A stretch of 64,000 nt of DNA. Source: Azospirillum humicireducens. GTDB lineage: Bacteria; Pseudomonadota; Alphaproteobacteria; Azospirillales; Azospirillaceae. Under the pieces are notes generated by a model. The model was not told where the DNA came from, did no database searches, and worked only from the letters and a program-made list of their open reading frames with translations. The stretch lies in the NCBI RefSeq assembly GCF_001639105.2, contig NZ_CP015285.1:2038501-2102500 (forward strand), in the 5' to 3' direction. Shown piece by piece: positions 29,663 to 40,263 of this stretch; position 1 is the stretch's first letter; each line of letters begins with the position of its first letter. The position numbers were made by a program, and so were the translations under genes.

Positions 29663-30508
29663 TTGACCAACGGGGCCACCCTTCCGAGTGGCGGCGTTTC
29701 CGGGCTCCGCACGCGCTTCGCCGGATTCATCGCGCCAGCGCTTTCGCCCGAGCGCAGCGACCGGCTGGCGCGGACGCTGGGCCTGCGATCGGCGCTTGGT
29801 ACGGCAGGGGGGCCGGCGGATGGGCGGACCGGCCCCGGACCGCTGGCGCTGCTTGTGACGGACGGCACCACGGCAGCGGCGGACTCGCTGTGGCTGCCTC
29901 CGGTCGCCGCCTGGGTCGAGCCGGCGGCCGGCGACGAGGATGGCGGCGGAGTTGCCGCATTGCTGGCCGAAGCGTCCGGGACCGATCTCTATGTCAACCT
30001 GACCACAGCGACCGCCCACGACCTGCATCTGGGCGGTCGCCTGCTGACCGCCATCGGCGCCCGCCACCCGCTGTCCGGGCATCGCCGCGACGATATCGAG
30101 CTGGCCTTGCACGAGGCGGTCAGCAATGCGCTGGTGCATGGCAATCTCGGCGTCGGCGGTATGAAGGAGCTGAGCGCCCAGGAACTGGAGCGCTTCTCCC
30201 GCGATCTGGGCGACGGGCTTGCCGACCCGGTGCTCGCCGCCCGCCGGATCGCCATCGCCGTGCGCATCGACCCGCCGCAAGCCGCCCCGGCCGGGCCTGG
30301 GCCGGCCGGGAGCCCCTCGGATGGTGCGGCGGAGAACCGCCGGGCATTGGCGACGGTCGAGATCACCGACCAGGGCGCCGGCTTCGTCCCAGGCAGGCAC
30401 GAGCAGGCCGGTGCGTCGGGCCGCGGCCTCGACCTGATCGGCAGCATCGCCGACGGGCTGGAGATCGAGGATGGCGGCCGGTGCATCCGCCTGAGGTTCC
30501 GGCTGTGA
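29663..30508 (+). CDS. RsbW-like ATP-binding protein (GHKL serine kinase)
   Basis: A 281-residue protein with a TTG start 5 bases after the STAS gene. The C-terminal half is a GHKL ATPase: N box ELALHEAVSNALVHGN, G1 TDQGAGFVPG and G2 GRGLDLIGSI. An insertion of about 60 residues separates the N box from G1, and the first 130 residues are of unknown fold. By family and position it should phosphorylate the STAS protein. No sigma factor lies nearby, so its final target is unknown. Confidence 0.82.
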   Translation: MTNGATLPSGGVSGLRTRFAGFIAPALSPERSDRLARTLGLRSALGTAGGPADGRTGPGPLALLVTDGTTAAADSLWLPPVAAWVEPAAGDEDGGGVAALLAEASGTDLYVNLTTATAHDLHLGGRLLTAIGARHPLSGHRRDDIELALHEAVSNALVHGNLGVGGMKELSAQELERFSRDLGDGLADPVLAARRIAIAVRIDPPQAAPAGPGPAGSPSDGAAENRRALATVEITDQGAGFVPGRHEQAGASGRGLDLIGSIADGLEIEDGGRCIRLRFRL

Positions 30509-31759
30509 CCATGACCGAGCAGGACATCTCCGGCTACGGCCGTCCGCGATGCCCCGAAGGCCCGGAGGCGGAACTCCAGATTTCGCACGCGCGGCTCCCC
30601 GGATCACAGGTCCAGGAGTCCCAGATCCTGGATTGCCCGATCCTGGTGGTGGACGACACCGCCTTCAACCGCACCATGATCGGCACCTTCCTGGCCGAGG
30701 CGGGGTTCCGCAGGATCTCCTTCGCCACCAATGGCATGGAAGCGCTTGCGATGATCGGGGCCGGCGTTCCCGACCTTCTGATCCTCGACATCATGATGCC
30801 GGGGATCGACGGTTACGAGGTCTGCCGCCGCCTGCGCGCCATGCCGGAGACGGCCGACCTGCCGATCCTGGTGCAGACCGCCTTGTCGTCGGGCGAGGAC
30901 CGCAACAGGGCTTTCGCCGCCGGCACCACCGACCTCGTGGCGAAGCCGTTGGAGCGGACGGAGCTGCTGGCCCGCGTCCGCATCCATCTGGAAGACCGCG
31001 TGCTGATCCGCCGGCTGCAAAGCTACCGCGCGCGGGTGGAGGCCGAGCTGTCCATCGCCCGCTCGATGCAGGAACATCTGCTGCCGACGCCTGCGCAATG
31101 CACCGCGGCGGCGGCGGCGGCCGGCTGCACGCTCCGCGCCCACAGTGCGATCTCGCCCCACCTCGGCGGCGATCTCTGGGGACTCCTGCCATTGCAGGGC
31201 CGGCGCTTCGGCGTCTATCTGCTGAATGTCGCCGGCCAAGGGGTCTCGGCGGCGCTGAACGCCTTCCGCCTGCATACCCTTCTGCAGGAGCTCGGCCCCC
31301 TCCACGGCGAGGATGCCGCCGCCCTGCTGAGCACCCTGAACGACCGCGCCGCCGGTCTGCTGGCAGCGGGAGAGACGGCGACCATGACCTACGGCGTGGT
31401 CGATGGCGAGCTCGGACGCTTTACCCACGCCTCCGCCGAAGGAGCTCCGCCAATGATCCTGCGCGGCGACGGCGGATCGGAGTTCGGCGCCGCCGCCGGG
31501 CTGGCGATCGGCATCGCACCCGGCACCCGCTATCGCGCCCAGGTTATGGAGCTGCCGCCGGGTGCCGTGCTGGCGCTCTACTCCGTCGCGGTGCTGGAAG
31601 CGCTGGATGCCGGCGGGACCGGAATCGGGCTCGGCTGGATGATCGCCCGCGCGGTGGCGGAAGGCGACGGCTTCGAGGCCGTCGTGCGCTCGCTTTGCTT
31701 TGCACTGGGACAGGTCAGCGGCGACGACCACACGCTGCTGTGGATCGAGCGGGGGACAG

Positions 31760-31767
<8 letters not shown>
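30505..31767 (+). CDS. Response regulator fused to a degenerate PP2C (SpoIIE-type) domain
   Basis: A 420-residue two-domain protein. The receiver (about 45-165) is intact: ILVVDDTAFNR, LLILDIMMPGIDG and AKPLER. The C-terminal PP2C/SpoIIE domain keeps LGGDLWG and GDDHTLL, but two metal-binding positions are lost: the usual D-x-S-G-H-G reads NVAGQG, and the YSDG-type aspartate is valine (LALYSVAVLE). It is therefore probably a pseudophosphatase. The GTG at 30505 overlaps the ATPase stop; an ATG two codons later is an alternative. Confidence 0.85.
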
Positions 31768-32977
<1,210 letters not shown>

Positions 32978-33044
32978 GTGCCGGGGACGGGAGTTGAAGG
33001 CGTGAGAATCCGGCCCCGCATCCGCCGGCATCGGCCCAAAGCAA

Positions 33045-33072
33045 AAAGGCCGCCCCCAAGGGAGCGGCCTTT
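33045..33072. terminator. Terminator closing the chemotaxis/partner-switching operon and rpsD
   Basis: AAAGGCCGC pairs with GCGGCCTTT around a 10-base loop with further CCC/GGG pairing; A and T runs flank the stem. It lies between the convergent PP2C gene and rpsD and can serve both. Confidence 0.78.
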
Positions 33073-33095
33073 CGCGTTCGGCGGGAGCCGACCGA

Positions 33096-33710
33096 TCAGC
33101 GCGAGTAGAACTCGATGACCAGGTTCGGTTCCATCTGGACCGGGTACGGAACGTCGGCCAGCAGGGGAGCGCGGACGAAGCGGCCCTTCAGCGCGCTGCT
33201 GTCGACTTCCAGATAATCGGGGATGTCACGCTCGCCGGAAGCAGCGGCTTCCAGGACCAGCGCCATCTGCTTGGACTTGGCGCGCACCTCGACGGTGTCG
33301 TTGTCCTTGATGCGGGCCGACGCGATGTTCAGGCGGCGGCCGTTGACCAGGATGTGGCCGTGGTTGATCAGCTGGCGCGCGGCGAACGGGGTCGGCGCAA
33401 ACTTCATGCGGTAGACCACGGCGTCCAGACGGCGCTCCAGCAGGCCGATCAGGTTCTCGCCGGTGTCGCCCTTGCGGCGCACGGCCTCGGCATAGATGCG
33501 ACGGAACTGCTTCTCGCCGATGTTGCCGTAGTAGCCCTTCAGCTTCTGCTTGGCCATCAGCTGCAGACCGTAGTCCGACGGCTTCTTGCGGCGCTGGCCG
33601 TGCTGGCCCGGGCCATACTCGCGCTTGTTCAGCGGGCTCTTGGCGCGGCCCCACAGGTTGACACCAAGGCGGCGGTCGATCTTGTACTTGGACTCTTGAC
33701 GCTTGCTCAT
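33096..33710 (-). CDS. rpsD: 30S ribosomal protein S4
   Basis: A 204-residue S4, a primary 16S rRNA binder that nucleates 30S assembly. [37 protein letters not shown] and the S4 RNA-binding domain ([20 protein letters not shown]) are clear. It stands alone with a strong promoter about 120 bases upstream; the leader holds a CCGCCC/GGGCGG hairpin (33761-33776). Confidence 0.97.
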   Translation of the reverse strand: MSKRQESKYKIDRRLGVNLWGRAKSPLNKREYGPGQHGQRRKKPSDYGLQLMAKQKLKGYYGNIGEKQFRRIYAEAVRRKGDTGENLIGLLERRLDAVVYRMKFAPTPFAARQLINHGHILVNGRRLNIASARIKDNDTVEVRAKSKQMALVLEAAASGERDIPDYLEVDSSALKGRFVRAPLLADVPYPVQMEPNLVIEFYSR

Positions 33711-33831
33711 GACTCTCACGCCTCGTTGGACACGAGTTGATGTTGTCCCGGTAGTTCCGGCCGCCCTTTCGGGCGGCGGACGGGGCGCCAAAGATTGCGC
33801 GCGCCCGCTTTCCCAGGAGGTGAAGGCGCGC

Positions 33832-33859
33832 ACAATACCCATTGGCGTGCCGGAGTCAA
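33832..33859 (-). promoter_or_regulatory. Sigma-70 promoter of rpsD
   Basis: On the minus strand TTGACT (33859-33854) and TATTGT (33837-33832) are 16 bp apart. The predicted start gives a leader of about 115 bases containing a GC-rich hairpin, room for regulation. Confidence 0.58.
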
Positions 33860-33964
33860 GCTCGACGCTTCGAGCCTGACGGCGCCCCGGTTTCCCCCCT
33901 TGCATTGTCCCGTCCTTTTGCGCTCCCCTTCCCCGCACCGCAAGCGGCAGGCAGGGCGAAGGCG

Positions 33965-35125
33965 ATGGAACGGGTTGAGTGCGTGGTCGTCGGGGCGGGG
34001 GTGGTCGGTCTGGCGGTGGCCCGCCGGCTGGCACGCGCCGGGCGCGAGGTCATCGTGCTGGAGGCGGCGGACGCCATCGGCACCGGCACCAGTTCGCGCA
34101 ACTCCGAAGTCATCCATGCCGGCATCTATTATCCCACCGGCAGCCTGCGCGCCCGGCTGTGCGTGCCCGGCCGCGACGCGCTCTATGACTATTGCGCCGC
34201 CCATGGCGTGGAGCACCGCCGCATCGGCAAGCTGATCGTCGCGACGGAGGAAAGCCAGCTGCAGAAGCTGGCGGCGATCCGTGCCCAGGCCACCGCCAAC
34301 GGCGTCACCGACCTGACGGAGATCGATGCCGCCACCGCGATGCGGTGGGAACCGAACCTGCGCACCGTCGGCGCCCTGCTGTCGCCCTCCACCGGCATCA
34401 TCGACAGCCACGGGTTGATGCTGGCCCTGCTGGGCGACGCCGAGAATGCCGGCGCGATGCTGGCGCTGCTGAGCCCGCTCGAGCGCTGCCACCGCACCGC
34501 CGGAGGGTTCGAGCTGGAGGTCGGCGGGGCGGAGCCGATGCGGCTGGCCTGCTCCACCCTCGTCAACGCCGCCGGGCTGGGCGCCTGGGCGGTCGCGCGC
34601 GGGCTGGAGGGGCTGGATGCCGCGCATGTGCCGCCGCGGGTGCTGGCGAAGGGCAACTACTATGCGCTGTCCGCCGGCCGTTCGCCCTTCTCCCGGCTGG
34701 TCTACCCGGTGCCGGTCGAGGGCGGTCTGGGCGTCCACCTGACGCTGGACCTCGCCGGACAGGCCCGCTTCGGCCCCGACGTGGAATGGCTGGGCGACGT
34801 CGCCGATCCCATCGACTATGCCGTCGACCCGGTCCGGGCCGACTCCTTCTACGGGGCGGTGCGCGCCTATTGGCCGGGACTACCCGACCATGCGCTGGTG
34901 CCGGCCTATTCGGGCGTGCGCCCCAAGCTGAGCGGACCGGGGCAGCCGCAGGCCGACTTCCTGATCCAGGGGCCGGGCACCCATGGGGTGGAGGGTCTGG
35001 TCAACCTGTTCGGCATCGAATCGCCGGGCCTGACCTCCTGCCTCGCCATCGCCGACGCGGTGGCGGCGGAGCTGGGCGAGGCTCCCGAGATCATCGGCGG
35101 CGCTTGGGGCTCACAGGGTTCTTGA
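33965..35125 (+). CDS. FAD-dependent oxidoreductase, L-2-hydroxyglutarate oxidase-like
   Basis: A 386-residue DAO-family flavoprotein. The dinucleotide-binding start ([20 protein letters not shown]), [15 protein letters not shown] and the C-terminal [12 protein letters not shown] and [14 protein letters not shown] are typical of LhgO-type enzymes that oxidise L-2-hydroxyglutarate. Length and motifs fit that group, but the exact substrate is inferred. It is divergent from rpsD; the -35 of the next hsp20 promoter overlaps its stop codon. Confidence 0.85.
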   Translation: MERVECVVVGAGVVGLAVARRLARAGREVIVLEAADAIGTGTSSRNSEVIHAGIYYPTGSLRARLCVPGRDALYDYCAAHGVEHRRIGKLIVATEESQLQKLAAIRAQATANGVTDLTEIDAATAMRWEPNLRTVGALLSPSTGIIDSHGLMLALLGDAENAGAMLALLSPLERCHRTAGGFELEVGGAEPMRLACSTLVNAAGLGAWAVARGLEGLDAAHVPPRVLAKGNYYALSAGRSPFSRLVYPVPVEGGLGVHLTLDLAGQARFGPDVEWLGDVADPIDYAVDPVRADSFYGAVRAYWPGLPDHALVPAYSGVRPKLSGPGQPQADFLIQGPGTHGVEGLVNLFGIESPGLTSCLAIADAVAAELGEAPEIIGGAWGSQGS

Positions 35126-35150
35126 CCGCGGCCCCGGCTCTCCCAATCTA
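35121..35150 (+). promoter_or_regulatory. Heat-shock (RpoH/sigma-32) promoter of the second hsp20
   Basis: CTTGAC (35121-35126) and CCCAATCTA (35142-35150) with a 15 bp spacer match the sigma-32 pattern well. The -35 overlaps the stop codon of the upstream oxidase gene. Confidence 0.55.
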
Positions 35151-35223
35151 TAGGCGTGGCGGCGCCGGCATGTGCTGGGCCGCCGACCCGCCGGGCGCCG
35201 GAAACGGGCCCATCTTCCGCAAC

Positions 35224-35244
35224 TCGCTCCCGTCGTGAGGAGGA
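35224..35244 (+). promoter_or_regulatory. ROSE-type RNA thermometer hairpin of the second hsp20
   Basis: The ROSE motif TCGCT (35224-35228) plus CC pairs with GGAGGA (35239-35244), the ribosome site, leaving a bulged G at 35226 and an 8-base loop. It is the same architecture as at the first hsp20, with a stronger hold on the GGAGG. Confidence 0.65.
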
Positions 35245-35250
35245 TGCGTC

Positions 35251-35727
35251 GTGACGACTCGCCTTTCGCTCTTCAACAGCCCGCTGCTTCTCGGCTTCGA
35301 CCAGTTCGAGCGCACGCTCGACCGCATCGCCAAGAATTCGGCCGAAGGCTATCCCCCCTACAACATCGAGCAGATCGGCGATGACGGCCTGCGGATCACG
35401 CTTGCCGTGGCCGGCTTCACCTCCGATGACCTGTCGGTGCAGATCGAGGACAACCAGCTCGTCATCCGCGGCCGCCAGACCGACGACAAATCGCGCGTCT
35501 ACCTGCATCGCGGCATCGCTGCCCGGCAGTTCCAGCGCAGCTTCGTCCTGGCCGAAGGGATAGAGGTGGTGGGCTGCTCGCTCGACAACGGGCTGCTCAA
35601 CATCGACCTGACCCGTCCGATGCCGGAACCGAAGGTCCGCACGATCAAGATCGAGCAGCCGAAGAAATCCGCCGGCGGTGCCATGCCGCGCACCATCGAC
35701 GTGTCCGCCGACGGCAAGGACGGCTGA
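35251..35727 (+). CDS. Small heat-shock protein, Hsp20/IbpA family (second copy)
   Basis: A 158-residue alpha-crystallin chaperone paralogous to the one at 3121 (shared YPPYNIE, AVAGF, LHRGIAARQFQRSFVLAEG, NGLLNIDL). The GTG start follows GAGGAGGATGC and lies just beyond the ROSE hairpin. The tail has a KTIKIE-like IXI (RTIKIEQP) needed for oligomer assembly, which the first copy lacks. It is followed by a DUF1150 gene, a pairing common in alphaproteobacteria. Confidence 0.93.
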   Translation: MTTRLSLFNSPLLLGFDQFERTLDRIAKNSAEGYPPYNIEQIGDDGLRITLAVAGFTSDDLSVQIEDNQLVIRGRQTDDKSRVYLHRGIAARQFQRSFVLAEGIEVVGCSLDNGLLNIDLTRPMPEPKVRTIKIEQPKKSAGGAMPRTIDVSADGKDG

Positions 35728-35818
35728 CCCGCCCCCGCCCCACTCCTTCCACCTGCCCTCTTCCCGACACTCTGCACGCGCGGCCGCCCATGATGGGGAG
35801 CCGCCGGGGGATCCGACC

Positions 35819-36040
35819 ATGATCAACGATACCCACAGCCAGCTGCGCCAGCTGTCGACCCAGGATTTCGCCAGCTTCGGCCTGGGCGACGTCGCCTATG
35901 TCCGCCCGGTGGAGCTTGAGGGCACGGCCGCCTTCGCGATCCACGCCGCCGACGGCACGCCGCTGAGCGTCGTCGCCGACCGCGAACTGGCCTTCGCCGC
36001 CATCGTGCAGAACGACATGGAGCCGGTCAGCGTCCACTGA
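35819..36040 (+). CDS. DUF1150 family protein
   Basis: A 73-residue protein of the DUF1150 family (LSTQDFASFGLGDVAYVRPV, then ADGTPLSVVADRELAFAAI, ending NDMEPVSVH). No function is known; these genes habitually sit behind ibpA-type hsp20 genes, suggesting a heat-shock role. It lies 91 bases after hsp20 on the same strand. Confidence 0.82.
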   Translation: MINDTHSQLRQLSTQDFASFGLGDVAYVRPVELEGTAAFAIHAADGTPLSVVADRELAFAAIVQNDMEPVSVH

Positions 36041-36052
36041 CCGCCCAGCGCC

Positions 36053-36088
36053 CTGCCGCGAAGCCCCGGCAGCCGGGCTTTGCGGCAG
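36053..36088 (+). terminator. Long hairpin after the DUF1150 gene, possible terminator
   Basis: A 14 bp stem (CTGCCGCGAAGCCC and its complement, one G-T) with an 8-base loop 13 bases past the stop codon. There is no T run on the plus strand (AAAAGG follows), so termination would be imperfect; it may instead protect the 3' end. Confidence 0.5.
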
Positions 36089-36288
36089 AAAAGGTGCGAT
36101 AGCGCCGGGAGTCACCGGGCCCGACATATCCGGTTGCACCGGAACACTTTCAATCCCAGGTTCAGCCATGTCACTTTTCCGTTGCATGGCGCGGCATCTC
36201 GATCCTTGTCAGCCCTGACTCCTGTTGTAAGGTGCGCTCTGCGATAATCACGGACACAAGACTCGAGAAGGCATCGGGGGACGGTCGG

Positions 36289-37365
36289 TTGGACGGCGGG
36301 GCAAGCGATACGGCGGTGGATGCAAAGACCGCTGCCGAGACGGCACAGCGCAAGGCGTGGGACGACGAAGCCCGCGACTCCCTTCACATTCTGCCGCTGT
36401 CGTCGATTCCGCTGGAAACCCCCGGCCTGCAGCATGCCCGGCTGATCAAGAACGTCCGGCTGCAGACCGTGGTCGAGATGTTCCGGGACGCTCAGACCGG
36501 CAGCGGCCAGGTGACCGCCCGCCATCTGCCCGCCTATTTCGAATCCTACAAGGACGAGATCGAACGCGATCTGGTGAAGCTGGAGAAGATCGGCGCCGCC
36601 TCCAGCTTCGACGTCTACTCCTCGCGCATCGAACTGCGGCGGCTGAACATCGACGTGAACAACGTCGAATCGCTGACCCTGTCGGACCGCAAGAAGGCGG
36701 AGCTGACCAGCTACATGCGGGTCTTCACCCGGCCGCTGATGGAGTATGTGTATGGCACGGAAGAGGTACAGGTCGCCGACGTCACCGACATCATCCAGCT
36801 GTTCGCCAATCCCAACCGGGACGAGGCGCTGCGCAACCTGCGCATGATGGCCGACCGGCTGGACATCGGCCTGAACGAAATCCCGCAGTTCCTGGAGGAA
36901 TACGGCGACATCTTCCTGTCGCTCGCCTATTTCCGCAAATGCCTGGACGAGATCGTTCCGGAAGTGCAGCGCTTCGTCACCTGGATGGGAGAAATCCGCA
37001 ACTCCGCCGAGGTGAAGCGCGATTCGCGCCAGATGAGGCTGCTGGATGAGATCGCCCGCGATCTCACCGACATCTCCACCTCCATCACCGGCCGCTTCGA
37101 GAGCTTCGACAACCGGTCCAAGGATTTCTGGAGCGACATCAACGCCGAGACCTTCCGCACGATCCGCGAGCTGATCTCGTCCCACCACGTCACCATCGGC
37201 GGGGTGCTGTGCGGTCTGGCGGTGAAGATGACCCTGTGGAAGCACCGCTTCGCCCGCGGCGGCGGCGGCCCCAACCGGCGCATGGAGTTCGTGAAATCGG
37301 AAATCCTGCCGGGCCTGTCCCACATCAAGGCGTTGGAGCAGTCGGCGCGGACGGGGCATCTGTAG
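36289..37365 (+). CDS. Conserved-looking helical protein of unknown function
   Basis: I do not recognise this 358-residue protein. It is soluble and largely helical, with charged repeats (YKDEIERDLVKLEKIG, LTLSDRKKAELTSYMRVFTR, LRNLRMMADRLDIGLNEIPQ) and one moderately hydrophobic stretch near the end (VTIGGVLCGLAVKMTLWKHR). The TTG at 36289 is preferred because GGGGGA lies 7 bases before it; a GTG at 36232 in the same frame lacks a ribosome site and the DNA between looks non-coding. A GATAAT box lies at about 36242. It has no operon partner. Confidence 0.65.
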   Translation: MDGGASDTAVDAKTAAETAQRKAWDDEARDSLHILPLSSIPLETPGLQHARLIKNVRLQTVVEMFRDAQTGSGQVTARHLPAYFESYKDEIERDLVKLEKIGAASSFDVYSSRIELRRLNIDVNNVESLTLSDRKKAELTSYMRVFTRPLMEYVYGTEEVQVADVTDIIQLFANPNRDEALRNLRMMADRLDIGLNEIPQFLEEYGDIFLSLAYFRKCLDEIVPEVQRFVTWMGEIRNSAEVKRDSRQMRLLDEIARDLTDISTSITGRFESFDNRSKDFWSDINAETFRTIRELISSHHVTIGGVLCGLAVKMTLWKHRFARGGGGPNRRMEFVKSEILPGLSHIKALEQSARTGHL

Positions 37366-37392
37366 ACGGCAGGATTAGCCCGGCGGGCGCCG

Positions 37393-37596
37393 TCAATCCA
37401 TCGACAGAATCGTCGCCAACGCCCGGTTGTCCAGCAGGATCGTCACGGCCAGGGTCAGGATCGGGACCAGGAACAGCAGCCCGATGAAACAACGCACGAT
37501 CAGATCGGTGCGGCGGGCGGAGCGGCAGAGCGGACACTCGTCGGGACCATGCCCGTAGTCGGAGCCGCAATAGGGACAGGCGGTGGTGTTGACCAT
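37393..37596 (-). CDS. Small zinc-ribbon membrane protein A
   Basis: A 67-residue protein: MVNTTACPYCGSDYGHGPDE, then CPLCRSARRTDL, then one TM helix (IGLLFLVPILTLAVTILL). The two CxxC pairs form a zinc ribbon. A longer frame to 37662 exists but MVNTTAC is the natural start. A near twin (39923) lies on the far side of the chemoreceptor gene. Function unknown. Confidence 0.6.
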   Translation of the reverse strand: MVNTTACPYCGSDYGHGPDECPLCRSARRTDLIVRCFIGLLFLVPILTLAVTILLDNRALATILSMD

Positions 37597-37724
37597 GGCG
37601 AACGGGCTTTCGGAACGGGCCGGCGGCCGTGGAGCTGCCGTCATTCTGGACCGGTGCGTCACCAGAACGTCATGAATTCACTGTCATCTTGCCATCTTCG
37701 CCAAGCCTGTGGCGGGCGGGTCGC

Positions 37725-39749
37725 TCAGGCCGCCCTATCCATCGGAACCAAGCCGGCGACGATGCGGCGGAACTGCCCGGCAAAGCGCTCGCGGTCGGCG
37801 CCAGTCAAGATGAAGGTGACATGCAGACGGCCCGCCGCACTGTCGAACGCGCGGACGGTGGCGGGCACCGGCTCCAGACCCGGCAAAGCGACGCTCAACG
37901 CCGTCCCTTGCCGCAGGGCGGTCCAGGACTCCCGCGGCAAGCCGCTGATCTGCGCGCCGCCCTCGGACGCGTTGTCGACCGTCACCGGCACCTCGCGCCC
38001 GCCGATGGTCAGCCGGCCCGGACGGTTCAGCGGATAGCGTGGGTCGGCCCGGCGGTTCACCTCCGGCGTGGCGGTGCGGATCGCCTCGATCAGGACACGG
38101 CGCAACTGGTCGATGCTGGAAGCGACGCGGGTGGACAGGGCGTTGACCTCGCTGGCGCGCTCGCCGGTGGCCGTCGCCTCCTGCGAGACGGCGGCGATGC
38201 GGGTCGCCACCTCCTGCGCCGCGTTGGAGGTCTGGACGACGTTGCGGGCGATTTCGCCGGTCGCCGCCTCCTGCTCCTCGATGGCGGCGGCGACGGTGGC
38301 CGAGACCGTCTCCACCCCGCGCACCCGGTCGGCGATGGCGCGCACGGCGCTGACCGCCTCCGCCGTGGTGGCCTGGATGGCGGCGATCTGGCTTTCGATC
38401 TCTTCGGTCGCCTTGGCGGTCTGTCCGGCCAGTTGCTTCACCTCGCTGGCGACCACGGCGAAGCCCTTGCCCGACTCCCCCGCCCGCGCCGCTTCGATGG
38501 TGGCGTTCAAGGCCAGCAGGTTGGTCTGACCGGCGACGTCGTTGATCAGGTCGGTCACCTCGCCAATGCGGGTCACGGCCTCGGCAAGACGCTGAATCGT
38601 CTCCTCCGCCCGAACCGAGGCGCCGACCGCTTCGCCGGTCATGGAAGTGGCGGTGCCGATCTGGGTGGCGATTTCGCGGATGGAGGCGCTAAGCTGCTCC
38701 GACGCCGCGGCCACCGTCTGCGCGTTCGACAACGCCTGCGTGGCGGCGGCGGCGACAGTCTGGCTGTTGTCACTGACCGCACGGGCCGATTCAGCCATGC
38801 GGGTGGCGTTGCCGGCCATCTGGCTGGTCTGGCTGGCGACCACGTCGACGGCATTGGACGCCTCGGTCTCCACCGTCTCGGCCATGCGCTGCAAGGCCGA
38901 CTGCTTCTCCCGTTCGGACCGCTCCCTCTCTTCCTCACGCAGGCGGCGCAGCCGTTCGGCTTCCTCGGCATTCTCCTTGAAGACGCGCAGGGCCCCGGCC
39001 ATCGCGCCGATCTCGTCGCCGCGGTCGGAACCGGGAATGGCGATGGCGAGGTTGCCCTGGGCAAGGCTGCGCATGGCGGCGGTCAGCTCGATCACCGGCC
39101 GTACCACCCGGCGCCGGATGCCCAGCACGCCCAGCACCACCACCGCCAGCACAAGGGCCGAGACGCCCCAGACCGCGCTCATGAACAGGGTTTCGCGGCC
39201 GGCGGCGAAGACCTCCGTCTCGCTGTTGTAGCGGGTGGTGTCCGCGACGATCCGGTCGACGACGGCGCGGTGGGCGGCATAGGCCTCGGCGATGACGGCG
39301 TAGGAGGCGCGTGCCGCCGCCTCGTCCTTGCGGGCGAGCGCCGGCAGGAACCTCACCTCTATTGCGTCCCAGAAGCGCATCACCGGCGCATGGGAGGTTC
39401 CGGTCAGCTGGTCGACCAGCGACGGCTCGAAGCGCTCCTTCAACCAATAGTCATGCCGCTCGTCGTAATCCTTGCGCAGTTGTGCCAGACGCACCCGCCG
39501 CTGCTCCACCGACGTCGGGTCGTTCATCGCCAGCGTGGCTTCCAGATAGGCCTCGATCACATATTCCGGCGGCGGCAGGATATCGGCGATCAGATCCTTG
39601 CCCAGCACGATGCGCTGGTAGATCGGGCCGCCCACCTTCAGCTCGCGGATCGCCAGAGCGCCGGTCAGGACCACCGCCAGGAACCCGAGCGTGACCACCA
39701 CGCCGAACAGGTTGGTGAGCGCGGCAATCCTGAGATTCTTCAGCATCAT
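37725..39749 (-). CDS. Methyl-accepting chemotaxis protein with C-terminal PilZ domain
   Basis: A 674-residue receptor with TM1 near 10-35, a helical periplasmic domain of about 150 residues and TM2 near 195-215 ([20 protein letters not shown]). A HAMP and signalling hairpin follow (tip [20 protein letters not shown]). The last 100 residues are a PilZ domain with RADPR (RxxxR) and [10 protein letters not shown] (D/NxSxxG), the residues that bind cyclic di-GMP. This layout matches Tlp1-type energy-taxis receptors of Azospirillum. The first ATG of the ATGATG pair behind GCAGGGGG is chosen. Confidence 0.9.
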   Translation of the reverse strand: MMLKNLRIAALTNLFGVVVTLGFLAVVLTGALAIRELKVGGPIYQRIVLGKDLIADILPPPEYVIEAYLEATLAMNDPTSVEQRRVRLAQLRKDYDERHDYWLKERFEPSLVDQLTGTSHAPVMRFWDAIEVRFLPALARKDEAAARASYAVIAEAYAAHRAVVDRIVADTTRYNSETEVFAAGRETLFMSAVWGVSALVLAVVVLGVLGIRRRVVRPVIELTAAMRSLAQGNLAIAIPGSDRGDEIGAMAGALRVFKENAEEAERLRRLREEERERSEREKQSALQRMAETVETEASNAVDVVASQTSQMAGNATRMAESARAVSDNSQTVAAAATQALSNAQTVAAASEQLSASIREIATQIGTATSMTGEAVGASVRAEETIQRLAEAVTRIGEVTDLINDVAGQTNLLALNATIEAARAGESGKGFAVVASEVKQLAGQTAKATEEIESQIAAIQATTAEAVSAVRAIADRVRGVETVSATVAAAIEEQEAATGEIARNVVQTSNAAQEVATRIAAVSQEATATGERASEVNALSTRVASSIDQLRRVLIEAIRTATPEVNRRADPRYPLNRPGRLTIGGREVPVTVDNASEGGAQISGLPRESWTALRQGTALSVALPGLEPVPATVRAFDSAAGRLHVTFILTGADRERFAGQFRRIVAGLVPMDRAA

Positions 39750-39922
39750 GCGCCCCCTGCGCAAAGACAATGGCAAGGGGTTGCTTCTCAGATTGTCAGA
39801 AACGTGACAAGCAAAAAACTTGCTGAATTATCCTGCCAAACGGAAATGATGTTTCATTAAGCGTTCTGCATATGGAATGTGCAGCGTCTGCGCAATGCTC
39901 AACCAAAGTGCCGGCCATGGGC

Positions 39923-40111
39923 TCAGGTCAGAACCAAAGTACCGATCCAGCCGACCAGGGCGAGGATCACCAGCATCACCAGCAGGGCAACGATCACCGC
40001 ATTGCTGCGCCGAATCGAGCGGCAGCGCGGACAATTCTCCTCGGCGGCAGGATAGCGATGGTTGCAGCGGTCGCAGCGGACGATCTGCTCGGTTCCGGTC
40101 TGGTCCGTCAT
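39923..40111 (-). CDS. Small zinc-ribbon membrane protein B
   Basis: A 62-residue twin of the protein at 37393: VRCDRCNHRYPAAEENCPRC, RSIRRSN and one TM helix (VIVALLVMLVILALVGWIGTLVL). The ATG at 40111 has GGAA upstream. The two are similar in order (zinc ribbon, basic stretch, one helix) and flank the PilZ chemoreceptor on the same strand. Confidence 0.6.
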   Translation of the reverse strand: MTDQTGTEQIVRCDRCNHRYPAAEENCPRCRSIRRSNAVIVALLVMLVILALVGWIGTLVLT

Positions 40112-40263
40112 CGGCGGGTTCCATGGTGTCGAAGCCTGTGAGGCCGCATGGATAGCACGGCCGACGCTGCATCGCAGCGGTGAAGACAGGCGCGAGGGCA
40201 CGGTTGCACACGGGACGGAACGTCGCAGCAGCCCGGCCTGTGTGCCCGGCCAGCTTTGCCCGG

